A stretch of 18,111 bases of DNA, from positions 1 through 18,111 of the forward strand of contig JAIWOA010000087.1 in NCBI GenBank assembly GCA_020217115.1, written 5' to 3'. Positions 1 through 7,444 of this stretch are shown here, piece by piece; the first letter of the stretch is position 1; each line of letters begins with the position of its first letter. The stretch comes from Calditerrivibrio sp. (GTDB lineage: Bacteria; Chrysiogenota; Deferribacteres; Deferribacterales; Calditerrivibrionaceae). Below the pieces are notes generated by a model. The model was not told the origin of the DNA and made no database searches. It worked only from the letters and a program-made list of their open reading frames with translations. The position numbers were made by a program, and so were the translations under genes.

Positions 1-516
1 GATGACTATGCAAAACTGTATCTTTTAAACATTATGAAGGGTCTGATGGATAGGGAGGATTTCTTTTATACCAGTATTGTTGGGGATGACTCTTTAGGTG
101 AAGCCTTTATGAAGGCTTTTAGTAGAGATCTCTTAGGGAAAGTTCAATCCTTAAAAGCAGTCGGTGACCTTTGTCTTGTATACTCAGGTTTTTTCCCTGA
201 TAGATTTAATAGAAAACTTGTCGATATCGATTATTTTATGAAACTTGGGCAGGTTTCTTTTCTAACTCTACATAAAATATATAATAGTATGAACTCCTTA
301 AGTGATTTAAAAAACCTCTATTTGTCTGTATATAGAGAATTTACAAAAATAGTAACTGTGATGCTTGAGATTGCAAAGATATTTAAATTGCTCGATAAAG
401 ACAATTTGTTGAAAGTTTATGAGAGATGGCAAAAAACTGGAATATCCACACTGTATAATATTTTGAAGGAGAGTAAAATTATACCTTTGCAGAATACTAT
501 GTCAAAAAGTTGTTGA
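1..516 (+). CDS. Conserved protein of unknown function (5' end cut by window edge)
   Basis: The frame is open from base 1 and ends at TGA 514-516, giving 171 visible codons. In-frame codons before the first ATG at 34 already read as protein (DDYAKLYLLNI), so the real start probably lies outside the window. The protein looks soluble and mostly helical, with no membrane segment or signal. The central stretch (VGDLCLVYSGFFPDRF followed by LVDIDYFMKLGQ) resembles a conserved block (GD..L..SGFF.D.....VD.DYY...G) that I recall from uncharacterised proteins of delta-proteobacteria and relatives. I know no assigned function. It is followed at once by the tRNA promoter, whose -35 box overlaps its stop codon, so it ends the preceding transcription unit. 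I am confident that it is a gene but not of its role. Confidence 0.8.
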   Translation, partial: DDYAKLYLLNIMKGLMDREDFFYTSIVGDDSLGEAFMKAFSRDLLGKVQSLKAVGDLCLVYSGFFPDRFNRKLVDIDYFMKLGQVSFLTLHKIYNSMNSLSDLKNLYLSVYREFTKIVTVMLEIAKIFKLLDKDNLLKVYERWQKTGISTLYNILKESKIIPLQNTMSKSC

Positions 517-540
517 CTTTCTTAAAAATTGTGATATATT
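513..540 (+). promoter_or_regulatory. Sigma70-type promoter for the tRNA
   Basis: TTGACT at 513-518 and TATATT at 535-540 are separated by 16 bp and match the -35/-10 consensus at 5 of 6 positions each. Transcription would start near 547, about 10 bases before the tRNA 5' end at 558. The -35 box overlaps the stop codon of the upstream gene. No terminator is visible after the tRNA, so this promoter may also serve the genes from 652 onward. Confidence 0.7.
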
Positions 541-557
541 CACAATCCGCTTCAAGA

Positions 558-631
558 GGGCCAATAGCTCAGTTGGCTAGAGCCACCGGCTCATAACCGG
601 TAGGTCCCAGGTTCGAATCCTGGTTGGCCCA
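558..631 (+). tRNA. tRNA with CAU anticodon, probably tRNA-Ile2 (lysidine), alternatively elongator tRNA-Met
   Basis: A full cloverleaf can be drawn. The acceptor stem pairs GGGCCAA (558-564) with TTGGCCC (624-630), with discriminator A631. The anticodon stem pairs ACCGG (585-589) with CCGGT (597-601) around loop CTCATAA, with anticodon CAT at 592-594. The T stem pairs CCAGG (607-611) with CCTGG (619-623). CCA is not encoded. It is not the initiator: G1 pairs with C72 and the anticodon stem lacks the three consecutive G:C pairs of tRNA-fMet. Pairs C4:G69 and C5:G68 match known E. coli determinants for TilS, which converts C34 to lysidine so that the tRNA reads AUA, while E. coli elongator Met has U4:A69 and A5:U68. 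Ile2 is therefore my first choice. The structure is certain, the amino acid less so. Confidence 0.95.
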
Positions 632-651
632 TTATTAAAAAGTGGTTATTA

Positions 652-1767
652 ATGACAGAAAAAATTGACTCTATAATTGGATTTATCGAAAAACAGCTCT
701 GTGATACTTCAAGATCTTACGAATGGGATAACAATGGTTTACAAATAAAAACAGGTAGAGAGCTTACCGATAGAGTTGGTTTAGCTCTTGACCCTACAAT
801 GGATGTTATAGACTCAGCAATAGATAAGGGGTGTGGGTTACTGATAACCCATCACCCTCTTTTTTTTAATAAATTAAAAAGGATATCTTCTAAAGAATTA
901 GTGAGTCAAAAGATAATAAAGGCTATCAAAAATGATCTGTCTATATACTCATATCACACTAATTTTGACCTTGCAGATTATTCTTTGAACGATTACCTTG
1001 CAGAACAGCTTGGGCTAAAGGTTATTTCGTATCTTGAAAAATTTAGTTCAGAAAAATACTATAAATATGTTGTCTATGTTCCAAAGGGTTACGAAAATCT
1101 TATCTATAAAAAATGTGAAGATATTGGGGTAGGTATTTTGGGTAATTATTCCTCTGTTAGCTTTACATCTGATGGGGTGGGAAGATTTAGACCGATGGAA
1201 GGTGCTAATCCATTTATAGGGGAAAAAGGTGAGCTGGAAGAGGTTAATGAATATAGGATTGAGGTTCTGGTTGAAGAAAGTAAGTTAAAAAGATTAATAG
1301 AAGGTATTATTGCAGTACATCCCTATGAGGAGGTTGCCTATGATGTGTACCCTTTGAAGTATGAAAGGGATTTTGGGCTTGGTAGAATTGCCTCATTAGT
1401 GGATCCAATGGGTATGAATGAGTTTAAAAAATATATCTGCGAAAAGCTAAAGATCGATTCCTTTAGAATTAATGGGGAGTTTGACTTTACTGTGGATAAA
1501 GTTGCTATTTTGACAGGTAGCGGGGCAACTTACTGGAAAAATTGTAAGTCCCTTGGGGTGAATCTCTTAATAACTGGTGATATGAAGCACCATGATGCAA
1601 TAGATGCTTACGAAAATGGTATAGCTATACTTGATCTTGGACATTACCAGACTGAAAGGGTATTTATGAATTATTTGCATAGGGTTTTATCTGATCGATT
1701 TAATGTGGAAGTTTTTGTTATTGATGAAAAAAAACCTATACTAAACTATAATAAGGAGGATTTTTAA
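652..1767 (+). CDS. NIF3/DUF34-family dinuclear metal-centre protein
   Basis: A 371-residue cytoplasmic protein of the NIF3 family (YbgI/YqfO type), toroidal hexamers with a two-metal site. Their activity is not settled; the label GTP cyclohydrolase 1 type 2 is common in databases, and a role in metal handling has been proposed. Metal-ligand motifs are visible: ITHHPLFF with H67 and H68, HTNFD with D106, and GHYQTE with H331 and E335. The length exceeds the roughly 250 residues of the short E. coli form because a middle insert (about 125-235, containing HPYEEVAYDVYPL) is present, as in the longer Gram-positive forms. It starts 20 bases after the tRNA with only a weak AGTGG ribosome site, and no terminator separates them. 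Its TAA overlaps the next ATG by one base (TAATG), with a strong AGGAGG at 1754-1759, so the two are translationally coupled. Confidence 0.92.
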   Translation: MTEKIDSIIGFIEKQLCDTSRSYEWDNNGLQIKTGRELTDRVGLALDPTMDVIDSAIDKGCGLLITHHPLFFNKLKRISSKELVSQKIIKAIKNDLSIYSYHTNFDLADYSLNDYLAEQLGLKVISYLEKFSSEKYYKYVVYVPKGYENLIYKKCEDIGVGILGNYSSVSFTSDGVGRFRPMEGANPFIGEKGELEEVNEYRIEVLVEESKLKRLIEGIIAVHPYEEVAYDVYPLKYERDFGLGRIASLVDPMGMNEFKKYICEKLKIDSFRINGEFDFTVDKVAILTGSGATYWKNCKSLGVNLLITGDMKHHDAIDAYENGIAILDLGHYQTERVFMNYLHRVLSDRFNVEVFVIDEKKPILNYNKEDF

Positions 1768-2483
1768 TGTTAGAAGATCTGGAAAACTTGATAGATCTAC
1801 AGAGAATAGACAACAGAATAAATGAAATAAGTAAGATATTATCGGACGTACCTGCCTACATAGCGGAGATTCAGGAGGAGTACGATACTGTTAATCAAAA
1901 ATTTACAACTTTAACGGATCTGCTATCAAATCTTAGATCTGAAAATATGATACTGAATGAACACTATAACAACAAAAAGATCTTGCTGGATAAATCACAT
2001 AAAAAGCTCTCTACAGTCAAAAATACTAAAGAATATGAGTCTGTTTTAAAAGAGCTCGATATTTTGAAGAAAGAGATAACAGAAAATGAATCCAAGCTGC
2101 TTGAGATTTCCTACAAAATTGAATCAACTGAAAGTGATCTATCTGAAATATCTGGAAGAAAGTCTGAGCTTGACCAAAAATATGAAGAACTTCAAAAAAG
2201 AAGAGATTTAGAAAATCAAGAAGTTACAGAAGAATTAAAAGATCTGGAGATAGAAAGAAAAACAGTGGCTGAAAAAATCAGAAAACAGTATCTCTCTAAA
2301 TATGAAGTAATAAGAAAAGCAAGGAATAATCTTGCCATTGTTAGAATAGATAAAGAGATATGTTCTGGTTGTTATATGAAAGTTCCGCCCCAGTTGTATG
2401 TTGAAGTCAAAAAAAATAGCTCTGTACATCAATGTCCAAATTGTCAGAGGTTTTTATATTATAGGGAAGGGGAAGAACAATAA
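1767..2483 (+). CDS. Coiled-coil protein with C-terminal C4 zinc ribbon (COG1579 type)
   Basis: A 238-residue cytoplasmic protein. Residues 1 to about 175 are long charged helices with heptad-like spacing, an antiparallel coiled coil by family analogy. The C-terminus carries a zinc ribbon with C199-x2-C202 and C223-x2-C226. The family includes Helicobacter pylori HP0958 and Chlamydia CT398; HP0958 interacts with sigma54 and affects flagellar gene expression, and the family is annotated as possible nucleic-acid binding. Whether this member has that role is not shown here. The gene often sits beside nif3-type genes, as it does here. The start at 1767 is set by a perfect AGGAGG seven bases upstream and by the one-base overlap with the preceding stop. 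Its TAA at 2481-2483 overlaps the unusual start of the next gene. Confidence 0.9.
   Translation: MLEDLENLIDLQRIDNRINEISKILSDVPAYIAEIQEEYDTVNQKFTTLTDLLSNLRSENMILNEHYNNKKILLDKSHKKLSTVKNTKEYESVLKELDILKKEITENESKLLEISYKIESTESDLSEISGRKSELDQKYEELQKRRDLENQEVTEELKDLEIERKTVAEKIRKQYLSKYEVIRKARNNLAIVRIDKEICSGCYMKVPPQLYVEVKKNSSVHQCPNCQRFLYYREGEEQ
2465..2472 (+). promoter_or_regulatory. Purine-rich ribosome binding site ahead of rnhA
   Basis: GGAAGGGG lies inside the 3' end of the zinc-ribbon gene, 7 bases before ATA 2480 and 10 before ATT 2483. No ATG, GTG or TTG exists in the RNase HI frame between the in-frame TAG at 2462 and the first catalytic aspartate codon at 2501. This site must therefore serve a non-canonical start, unless rnhA is reached by frameshift. 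Confidence 0.5.
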
Positions 2484-2878
2484 TTCTTACAGTATATACC
2501 GATGGAGCCAGTAGCGGTAATCCTGGACCTTCTGGCTACGGTTTTTTAATATACAAAGATTCCGAACTACTCTCTTCAGAAAAAAAGTACATTGGAATAA
2601 CAACAAATAATATTGCAGAATATACTGCCATACTTGAGGCTGCTAAAAAGGCTCTGGAGTTCAAACCAGAAAAAATATTGTTTAAAACTGATTCTGAGTT
2701 GATAGCAAGACAATTTTCTGGTATATATAGAGTTAAGGATGAGAATTTGAAAAGGATACATTTTGAAATAAAGAAGATTCTTGATGGTGTCTATTTTACT
2801 GTTGAACATATTAGAAGAGAAGAGAATAAACTTGCTGATAAGCTGTCAAAGGAAGCTGTTAAAATGGGGGAAAATTAG
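2483..2878 (+). CDS. rnhA: Ribonuclease HI with non-canonical start codon
   Basis: RNase HI cleaves the RNA strand of RNA:DNA hybrids. With ATT at 2483 as codon 1 the protein has 131 residues. The acidic set is complete: D7 in VYTDGASSGNPGP, E46 in NNIAEYTA, D70 in FKTDSEL and D119 in NKLADKLSKEA. It is shorter than the 155-residue E. coli enzyme and seems to lack the basic protrusion, as in compact RNase HI proteins. An ATG/GTG/TTG-only gene finder would start at 2678 and lose D7 and E46, so that call is wrong. Candidate starts are ATT 2483, whose TAATT junction mirrors the TAATG junction at 1765-1769, or ATA 2480. Both give the short N-terminus typical of the family. A -1 frameshift from the zinc-ribbon gene is possible, but I see no slippery heptamer. 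The next start follows directly after the TAG. Confidence 0.88.
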   Translation: MLTVYTDGASSGNPGPSGYGFLIYKDSELLSSEKKYIGITTNNIAEYTAILEAAKKALEFKPEKILFKTDSELIARQFSGIYRVKDENLKRIHFEIKKILDGVYFTVEHIRREENKLADKLSKEAVKMGEN

Positions 2879-4150
2879 TTGTATCAGGTGTTGCTTTTAA
2901 GTAAAGATATCGATGAAGTAAAAAGGATTTATAACCTGTGTAAAGAGAAGTATATTTTTTATTTTTTTGACAGTGAAGTTAAATGTAGAGACTTTTTAAT
3001 AAATGAAAAGGTAGATGTTGCCATAATTAATCAACATCTTGTGGAGGAACCATTAAAACTAATGGATGATCTCAGGGATGAGGAAGTATATACATCCTTC
3101 ATATTTATAGGAGATGACAACTCACATCGAATAAGAGAACTTTTAAAGTCAGGGTATTATGATTACCTTTTTAATGATTATTCAGATGAAGATCTTTTAA
3201 CGAGCATAGAAAAGGCTATAGAAAATAAGGATACCTATGAAAAAATACGATCTATAAGCTTTGAATTGGAACAGTCAAATAATAAACTTCTGGAGAAAGC
3301 TCGTGAACTTGAGAATGATAAAATACAATTAAATAATATAATAAACAAATTTAGACTAATAGAATCTTTTATAAAAGATGTTAATTTTTTAAATTCAGTT
3401 GAAACTATCTCTAATAAAGTAGTGGAATATATATCAAAAGAATTTAATGAAAATAAGATTATTTTTACCTCCATAGACAACTATATCGAAAAAGTTCTTA
3501 TAACCGCAGGGAAAGGTGTTGATATACTTAAGGGGATGCAATGGGATTTAAAGGATATAAAATCTGCTCCATGGGCAGAATCTATAATTAAAGCCAAAGT
3601 TAAGGTAGATGTGCAAAATCCAATAGATGATGTTTGGTATTCAAAAACCGATCTTGCATCTCTTATGCCTGGGGGTTTTTTAAAGTGTCCAATACATTAT
3701 GGCAATATAACCTTTGGCACAGTTGTGATATCCTACGAAGATGGGAAACCTTACTTTACTGAGGAGCAGATATTCTACCTTAACCAGATAATTGAACATA
3801 CAGCTATACAGATATATAATAAAAAGCTGAATGAGAAGCTTACAAAGACAATAGAACAATTAAAGGATTACCAGCAACAATTGATAGAAAAAGAGAAGTT
3901 GTCAACTCTGGCAAAAGTTGCAGTAAGTGTAAACCATGAAATAAACAATCCATTGTGTGCCATATCACTGAATACTGAATTGATAAAGAGAAGATACAAA
4001 GATGATGAAAATCTACAAAAGATAACGGATGGGATTCTCAATAACGTTTCAATTATAAATAAAATTACAAATAAATTTGCGAATTTGAGAAAGGTTGAAT
4101 TCAAAGAGTATCTGCCAGGTATTGAAATGCTTGATTTAGGAGATGATTGA
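2879..4150 (+). CDS. Histidine-kinase-like protein: pseudo-receiver, GAF-like, DHp domain, no ATPase domain
   Basis: A 423-residue cytoplasmic protein. Residues 1-120 look like a response-regulator receiver but are degenerate: the phosphoacceptor position in VDVAIIN is N51, and the usual Lys before the last helix is replaced (DYLFND). A coiled coil spans about 120-160, a GAF-like sensor about 160-315, and a second coiled coil leads to a HisKA dimerisation domain with H353 in NHEINNPL. E354 and N357 of the H-E-x-x-N motif are kept. The chain ends about 70 residues after the histidine with no N, G1 or G2 box of an HATPase_c domain, and only 52 bases separate it from the next gene, so no detached ATPase remnant exists. 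The start is TTG 2879, directly after the rnhA stop, with GGGGG at 2866-2870. It could be a phosphotransferase, a phosphatase or a dimerising partner of another kinase. Confidence 0.85.
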   Translation: MYQVLLLSKDIDEVKRIYNLCKEKYIFYFFDSEVKCRDFLINEKVDVAIINQHLVEEPLKLMDDLRDEEVYTSFIFIGDDNSHRIRELLKSGYYDYLFNDYSDEDLLTSIEKAIENKDTYEKIRSISFELEQSNNKLLEKARELENDKIQLNNIINKFRLIESFIKDVNFLNSVETISNKVVEYISKEFNENKIIFTSIDNYIEKVLITAGKGVDILKGMQWDLKDIKSAPWAESIIKAKVKVDVQNPIDDVWYSKTDLASLMPGGFLKCPIHYGNITFGTVVISYEDGKPYFTEEQIFYLNQIIEHTAIQIYNKKLNEKLTKTIEQLKDYQQQLIEKEKLSTLAKVAVSVNHEINNPLCAISLNTELIKRRYKDDENLQKITDGILNNVSIINKITNKFANLRKVEFKEYLPGIEMLDLGDD

Positions 4151-4202
4151 TTTACCTCCTTTTTCTATTAAAGTTTTACAACTGTCAGACGATTGACTTC
4201 CT

Positions 4203-6941
4203 ATGAAAAAGTTTTGTATTATATTCTTAGCTTTCTTTTTAATTTTTGCTTGTTCCAGGAAAGAAGAGCCTAAATCTCGGGACAATATAACTTCAAAAAG
4301 AGCTGTTGCTCCGATAGCTGAATCGGAAAGTATCAAAATAGATGAAGGGAACAGATATTTTTTAAATGGCAATTTTGAAAAAGCAATAGAATTTTATACA
4401 AAAGGGTTACAAGAAAATAGGGCTCTGGCATTTTATAACCTTGGCGTTGCTAATTATCTGCTTGGTAGGTATAAACAAAGTGAAGAATACTTCAGGGAAG
4501 CTATAAAGGAAAAGAATGATTTTAAAGATGCCTATATAAATCTATCCGCTACATTATTAAAGCTTAAAAAATATGATGAGGCTGCCCAGGTAATTTCCAG
4601 TATAGAACCTTCAAATGCTAAGGAATATCAAATAGCTGCTGAAATATATTCAATTCTAAACGATTCTCCCAGAGCCTATTATTACTATGAGAAATTTTCA
4701 AAGTTTAAAGATGCTCTCCCCTCTGGATTTATAAATTATGGTTTATTTTTAAAAAATATAGGGGAAGAAGAAAAGGGGAATGCTATTATTAATAAAACCA
4801 TTCAGAAGATAGAATCTATGGAAACAAAGGAATATGAAGAATATTTTCAGCTTGCATCTGCTTATTTTTCAATAAAGAATTATGAAAAGTCCCTTTACTA
4901 TGCAAAAATTGGTCTTAATATGAAAAAAACCTATGAAATTTTGGAACTTATGATGAAAATTTATGAAATACAGGGTAGATTCGATTTAGCTTCAATTGCA
5001 GCAGAAAATATGTTGTCCATAAATGTAGATGAGTCAACCTATGTTAACTACATAAAAAACCTTATAAAGTCTGCAAACTATACCGTTGCAGAGGAAACTT
5101 TAAAGGAGGCATTGACAAAGTATCCGAAATATGACGAATTTTTCAAATTATATCATAACTTTGCAATCTTGATCGGAGATCTTGTAAAGGCCAATTTGAT
5201 TGCCAAAAAAGGGTATGAAGTAATTAATAATGACGATATGGGATATTTTTATGCAAAACATTCCATCCTTTATGACAACAATTTTGAAAATGCTAAGAAA
5301 TTAATCGGTACTATTAAAAGTAGTGATCTAAAAAATATATTAGATGCTATGCTTATGATTAAGCTGAATAATTTATCAGGGGCAGAGGAAAAATTAAAAA
5401 ACGTTTCAGATAAAAATCATTTCGATTACAACTTTGCAGATACTTTTATAAAGTTAAGCAAGAAAGAGTATAAGGATGCGGAGATAAGTGTTGAGAAGAT
5501 GGATGATGTTGTGGAAAAATTTTTTTATAAATTTATCATCTATTTTAATACAAAACAGTTTGAAAAACTTGCTGATTTAGCTAAAAGTAACGCACTCTTT
5601 GTAAAAAATATCAAAAGATACCCAAAAGTTAGTTTTAATATAGTTCCAACATTTGAAGATCTCGAATTTTCCTTTGAATTTTATGGTGATTTTGAATCTA
5701 TCCTTAGATTAATTCTGACACCTATATTTATAGATCCTGAGGAGATGACAAACTATCTTGCTACAGGTTATAGTCTCTTGAAACAGAGCGATCAGCTTCT
5801 TGCACTTACTGAACTGAAAAAATCTCTCAATCTGTCTAACGGAATAAAACATAATAATAATGGGGTAAAAGCTATTTTAAATTTTGATTATGTCACAGGA
5901 AACAGGGAATTGGCAGAAGCTGTCAACTATCTTGGTGACAACCCTATCGTTTATTACAATATAGGGATTCTTATGTTAAACCTTGGTAATATAAGTAAAG
6001 CCTACGAATTTTTTGATAATGCTCTATTAAATAATAAGTTTATTTTTCCTGCTTATCTGGGTAAAGCTGTATGCTTAAGTTTGATGAATGAAAAGAATAG
6101 AGTATCTGCTCAGTATGATATGTTGATTAGTAACTACAATGTTCTTGAAAACAGTGAAAAAAAACAGGCGTTGCCATATTACTATACAAAACTTCTATCT
6201 ATGGTAGGTTCTAAAAAATATGGGGAAGTTAAGGATGCTGTCAGGGATAGTGATCCAGAACTTCATAAATCTATAAAGGAGCTTGCGCTGGCTATTCAAG
6301 GAAACAATTTTGAAAAATTTACATCCTTAAATTTAGTATTCCATAGATCAGATACGCTAAAATCTTTATTAAATCTTTATTATAAAAATGTAACCCCTGA
6401 AAAATTTCCCAAACATGACAGGGTGAGTGATTACATGATTTATAATACATCTTTAAGAAAAGGGGGGCTAAGTTATAAAATTTTTAACCATGAGATTGAT
6501 AAATATCTTGAAATAGAAAATTTAAAATATTCTATTCTTTTTGGTGAAAGTAACATTCTAAATAAATTAAAAAAAATTGCTACAATTGACAAAAATGATC
6601 CAAATCTTTTTAAACTGAGCTTGTATTACTTTACACTAAAAAGAGATATAATAAATGCTGAAATATCATTGCAAAACCTCAAAAAATCCAATATGGACAA
6701 AACCTCTCTATACTATCAGATGCTTTACCATTTCGTTACTAATAATAATTTTAATATAAATAAATCAATCAGTAAATATATTGAAGTAGCCTCAAATGAT
6801 TACAGAGGTTATATGGTAGAACTTTTAAAGGGGTTTAGAGAAAATAACTTGCAAACTGCCTATGACAATGCTATAAGACTGAGCAAGGCTGGATTGCAAG
6901 ATAAAAAAATTCCTCTGGAGATAGTTATAAATGGTCTTTAA
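4203..6941 (+). CDS. Large TPR-repeat lipoprotein
   Basis: A 912-residue protein. It begins with a lipoprotein signal: MKK, a hydrophobic stretch, then LIFAC with C17 as the lipidated residue and S18 after it, which does not suggest inner-membrane retention. The rest is helical, with tetratricopeptide repeats clearest at about 45-145 (EGNRYFLNGNFEKAIEFYTK, then ALAFYNLGVANYLLGRYKQS) and about 580-620 (PIVYYNIGILMLNLGNISKA). The middle and C-terminal parts look like more diverged solenoid repeats. Such proteins are usually scaffolds in envelope complexes; no enzyme motif is seen. The start is fixed by the signal peptide and an in-frame TGA at 4194-4196, yet no Shine-Dalgarno sequence precedes it. 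Its end overlaps the next gene by 11 bases. The specific role is unknown. Confidence 0.85.
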   Translation: MKKFCIIFLAFFLIFACSRKEEPKSRDNITSKRAVAPIAESESIKIDEGNRYFLNGNFEKAIEFYTKGLQENRALAFYNLGVANYLLGRYKQSEEYFREAIKEKNDFKDAYINLSATLLKLKKYDEAAQVISSIEPSNAKEYQIAAEIYSILNDSPRAYYYYEKFSKFKDALPSGFINYGLFLKNIGEEEKGNAIINKTIQKIESMETKEYEEYFQLASAYFSIKNYEKSLYYAKIGLNMKKTYEILELMMKIYEIQGRFDLASIAAENMLSINVDESTYVNYIKNLIKSANYTVAEETLKEALTKYPKYDEFFKLYHNFAILIGDLVKANLIAKKGYEVINNDDMGYFYAKHSILYDNNFENAKKLIGTIKSSDLKNILDAMLMIKLNNLSGAEEKLKNVSDKNHFDYNFADTFIKLSKKEYKDAEISVEKMDDVVEKFFYKFIIYFNTKQFEKLADLAKSNALFVKNIKRYPKVSFNIVPTFEDLEFSFEFYGDFESILRLILTPIFIDPEEMTNYLATGYSLLKQSDQLLALTELKKSLNLSNGIKHNNNGVKAILNFDYVTGNRELAEAVNYLGDNPIVYYNIGILMLNLGNISKAYEFFDNALLNNKFIFPAYLGKAVCLSLMNEKNRVSAQYDMLISNYNVLENSEKKQALPYYYTKLLSMVGSKKYGEVKDAVRDSDPELHKSIKELALAIQGNNFEKFTSLNLVFHRSDTLKSLLNLYYKNVTPEKFPKHDRVSDYMIYNTSLRKGGLSYKIFNHEIDKYLEIENLKYSILFGESNILNKLKKIATIDKNDPNLFKLSLYYFTLKRDIINAEISLQNLKKSNMDKTSLYYQMLYHFVTNNNFNINKSISKYIEVASNDYRGYMVELLKGFRENNLQTAYDNAIRLSKAGLQDKKIPLEIVINGL

Positions 6942-7443
6942 AGTAAAAAAAACTATTGTTGTATTAGCATCACTACTTTTTATAAATGCTCTAATATATG
7001 GTTTGTCAATGTCATCAATTGAAGCAACTTCAGGTAAGTATGCAGTTATTATAGTTCTATCCCTTTTGATATTTCTAAATCTTCTTTCTCTAATTTTGAA
7101 TATTATTGTAATAGATGGCGATACCATTACAGTGAAAAGTCTTTATGGTAAAAAGAATGTATCTATACTTAATCTACAAGAGATATCTTTTATACCTTTA
7201 AAGGGTAGGATACTTATGATGCTTTCCGATAGTAATGGATTTGTATTTGTTTCATCTATGATAGATGGATTTGATAAAATTGCAAAGGTGATAAGAGATA
7301 ATCTAAAGAGTAAGGAATTGATAGAAAAGATAGATGAAATAGATATGGGTGTAATAAATAGTAAAAATAGAATGGTTATAGTTTTCCTTTTAATATTTAA
7401 TTTCCTTATAGCTGGAAGCTATATATATAACTTTTTAAAGTAA
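6931..7443 (+). CDS. Small membrane protein, possibly with a PH-like domain
   Basis: A 170-residue protein with two hydrophobic segments near the N-terminus (about 8-28 and 38-58), a soluble middle part (about 60-130) and a third hydrophobic segment at about 147-167. The middle part has the alternating beta pattern and closing helix of bacterial PH-like domains (IVIDGDTITVKSLYGKK at its start), but this is a pattern judgement only and I do not recognise a named family. The start overlaps the TPR lipoprotein stop by 11 bases and the next gene begins one base after its stop, so it is translated as part of the same operon. A role alongside the lipoprotein in the envelope is inferred only from this coupling. 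Confidence 0.75.
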   Translation: MVFKVKKTIVVLASLLFINALIYGLSMSSIEATSGKYAVIIVLSLLIFLNLLSLILNIIVIDGDTITVKSLYGKKNVSILNLQEISFIPLKGRILMMLSDSNGFVFVSSMIDGFDKIAKVIRDNLKSKELIEKIDEIDMGVINSKNRMVIVFLLIFNFLIAGSYIYNFLK

Positions 7444-7444
7444 A

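Noticed and set aside
632..651. Possible terminator after the tRNA.
   Set aside because: The 20-base gap has no inverted repeat that could form a stable stem and no U-run after one.
2678..2878. A 66-codon reading frame starting at TTG 2678.
   Set aside because: It is only the C-terminal half of RNase HI; the frame continues upstream to at least 2483 and includes the catalytic D7 and E46 there.
4151..4202. Possible remnant of a kinase ATPase domain downstream of the DHp domain.
   Set aside because: The gap is only 52 bases, has no open frame of useful length and shows no N or G box; the next frame opens with a lipoprotein signal peptide.
4193..4222. TTGACT at 4193-4198 and TATTAT at 4217-4222 with 18-bp spacing, a promoter-like pair.
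   Set aside because: The start point would fall near 4230, inside the lipoprotein gene and after its signal-peptide start codon, so it cannot express the full protein. It is probably chance in AT-rich DNA.
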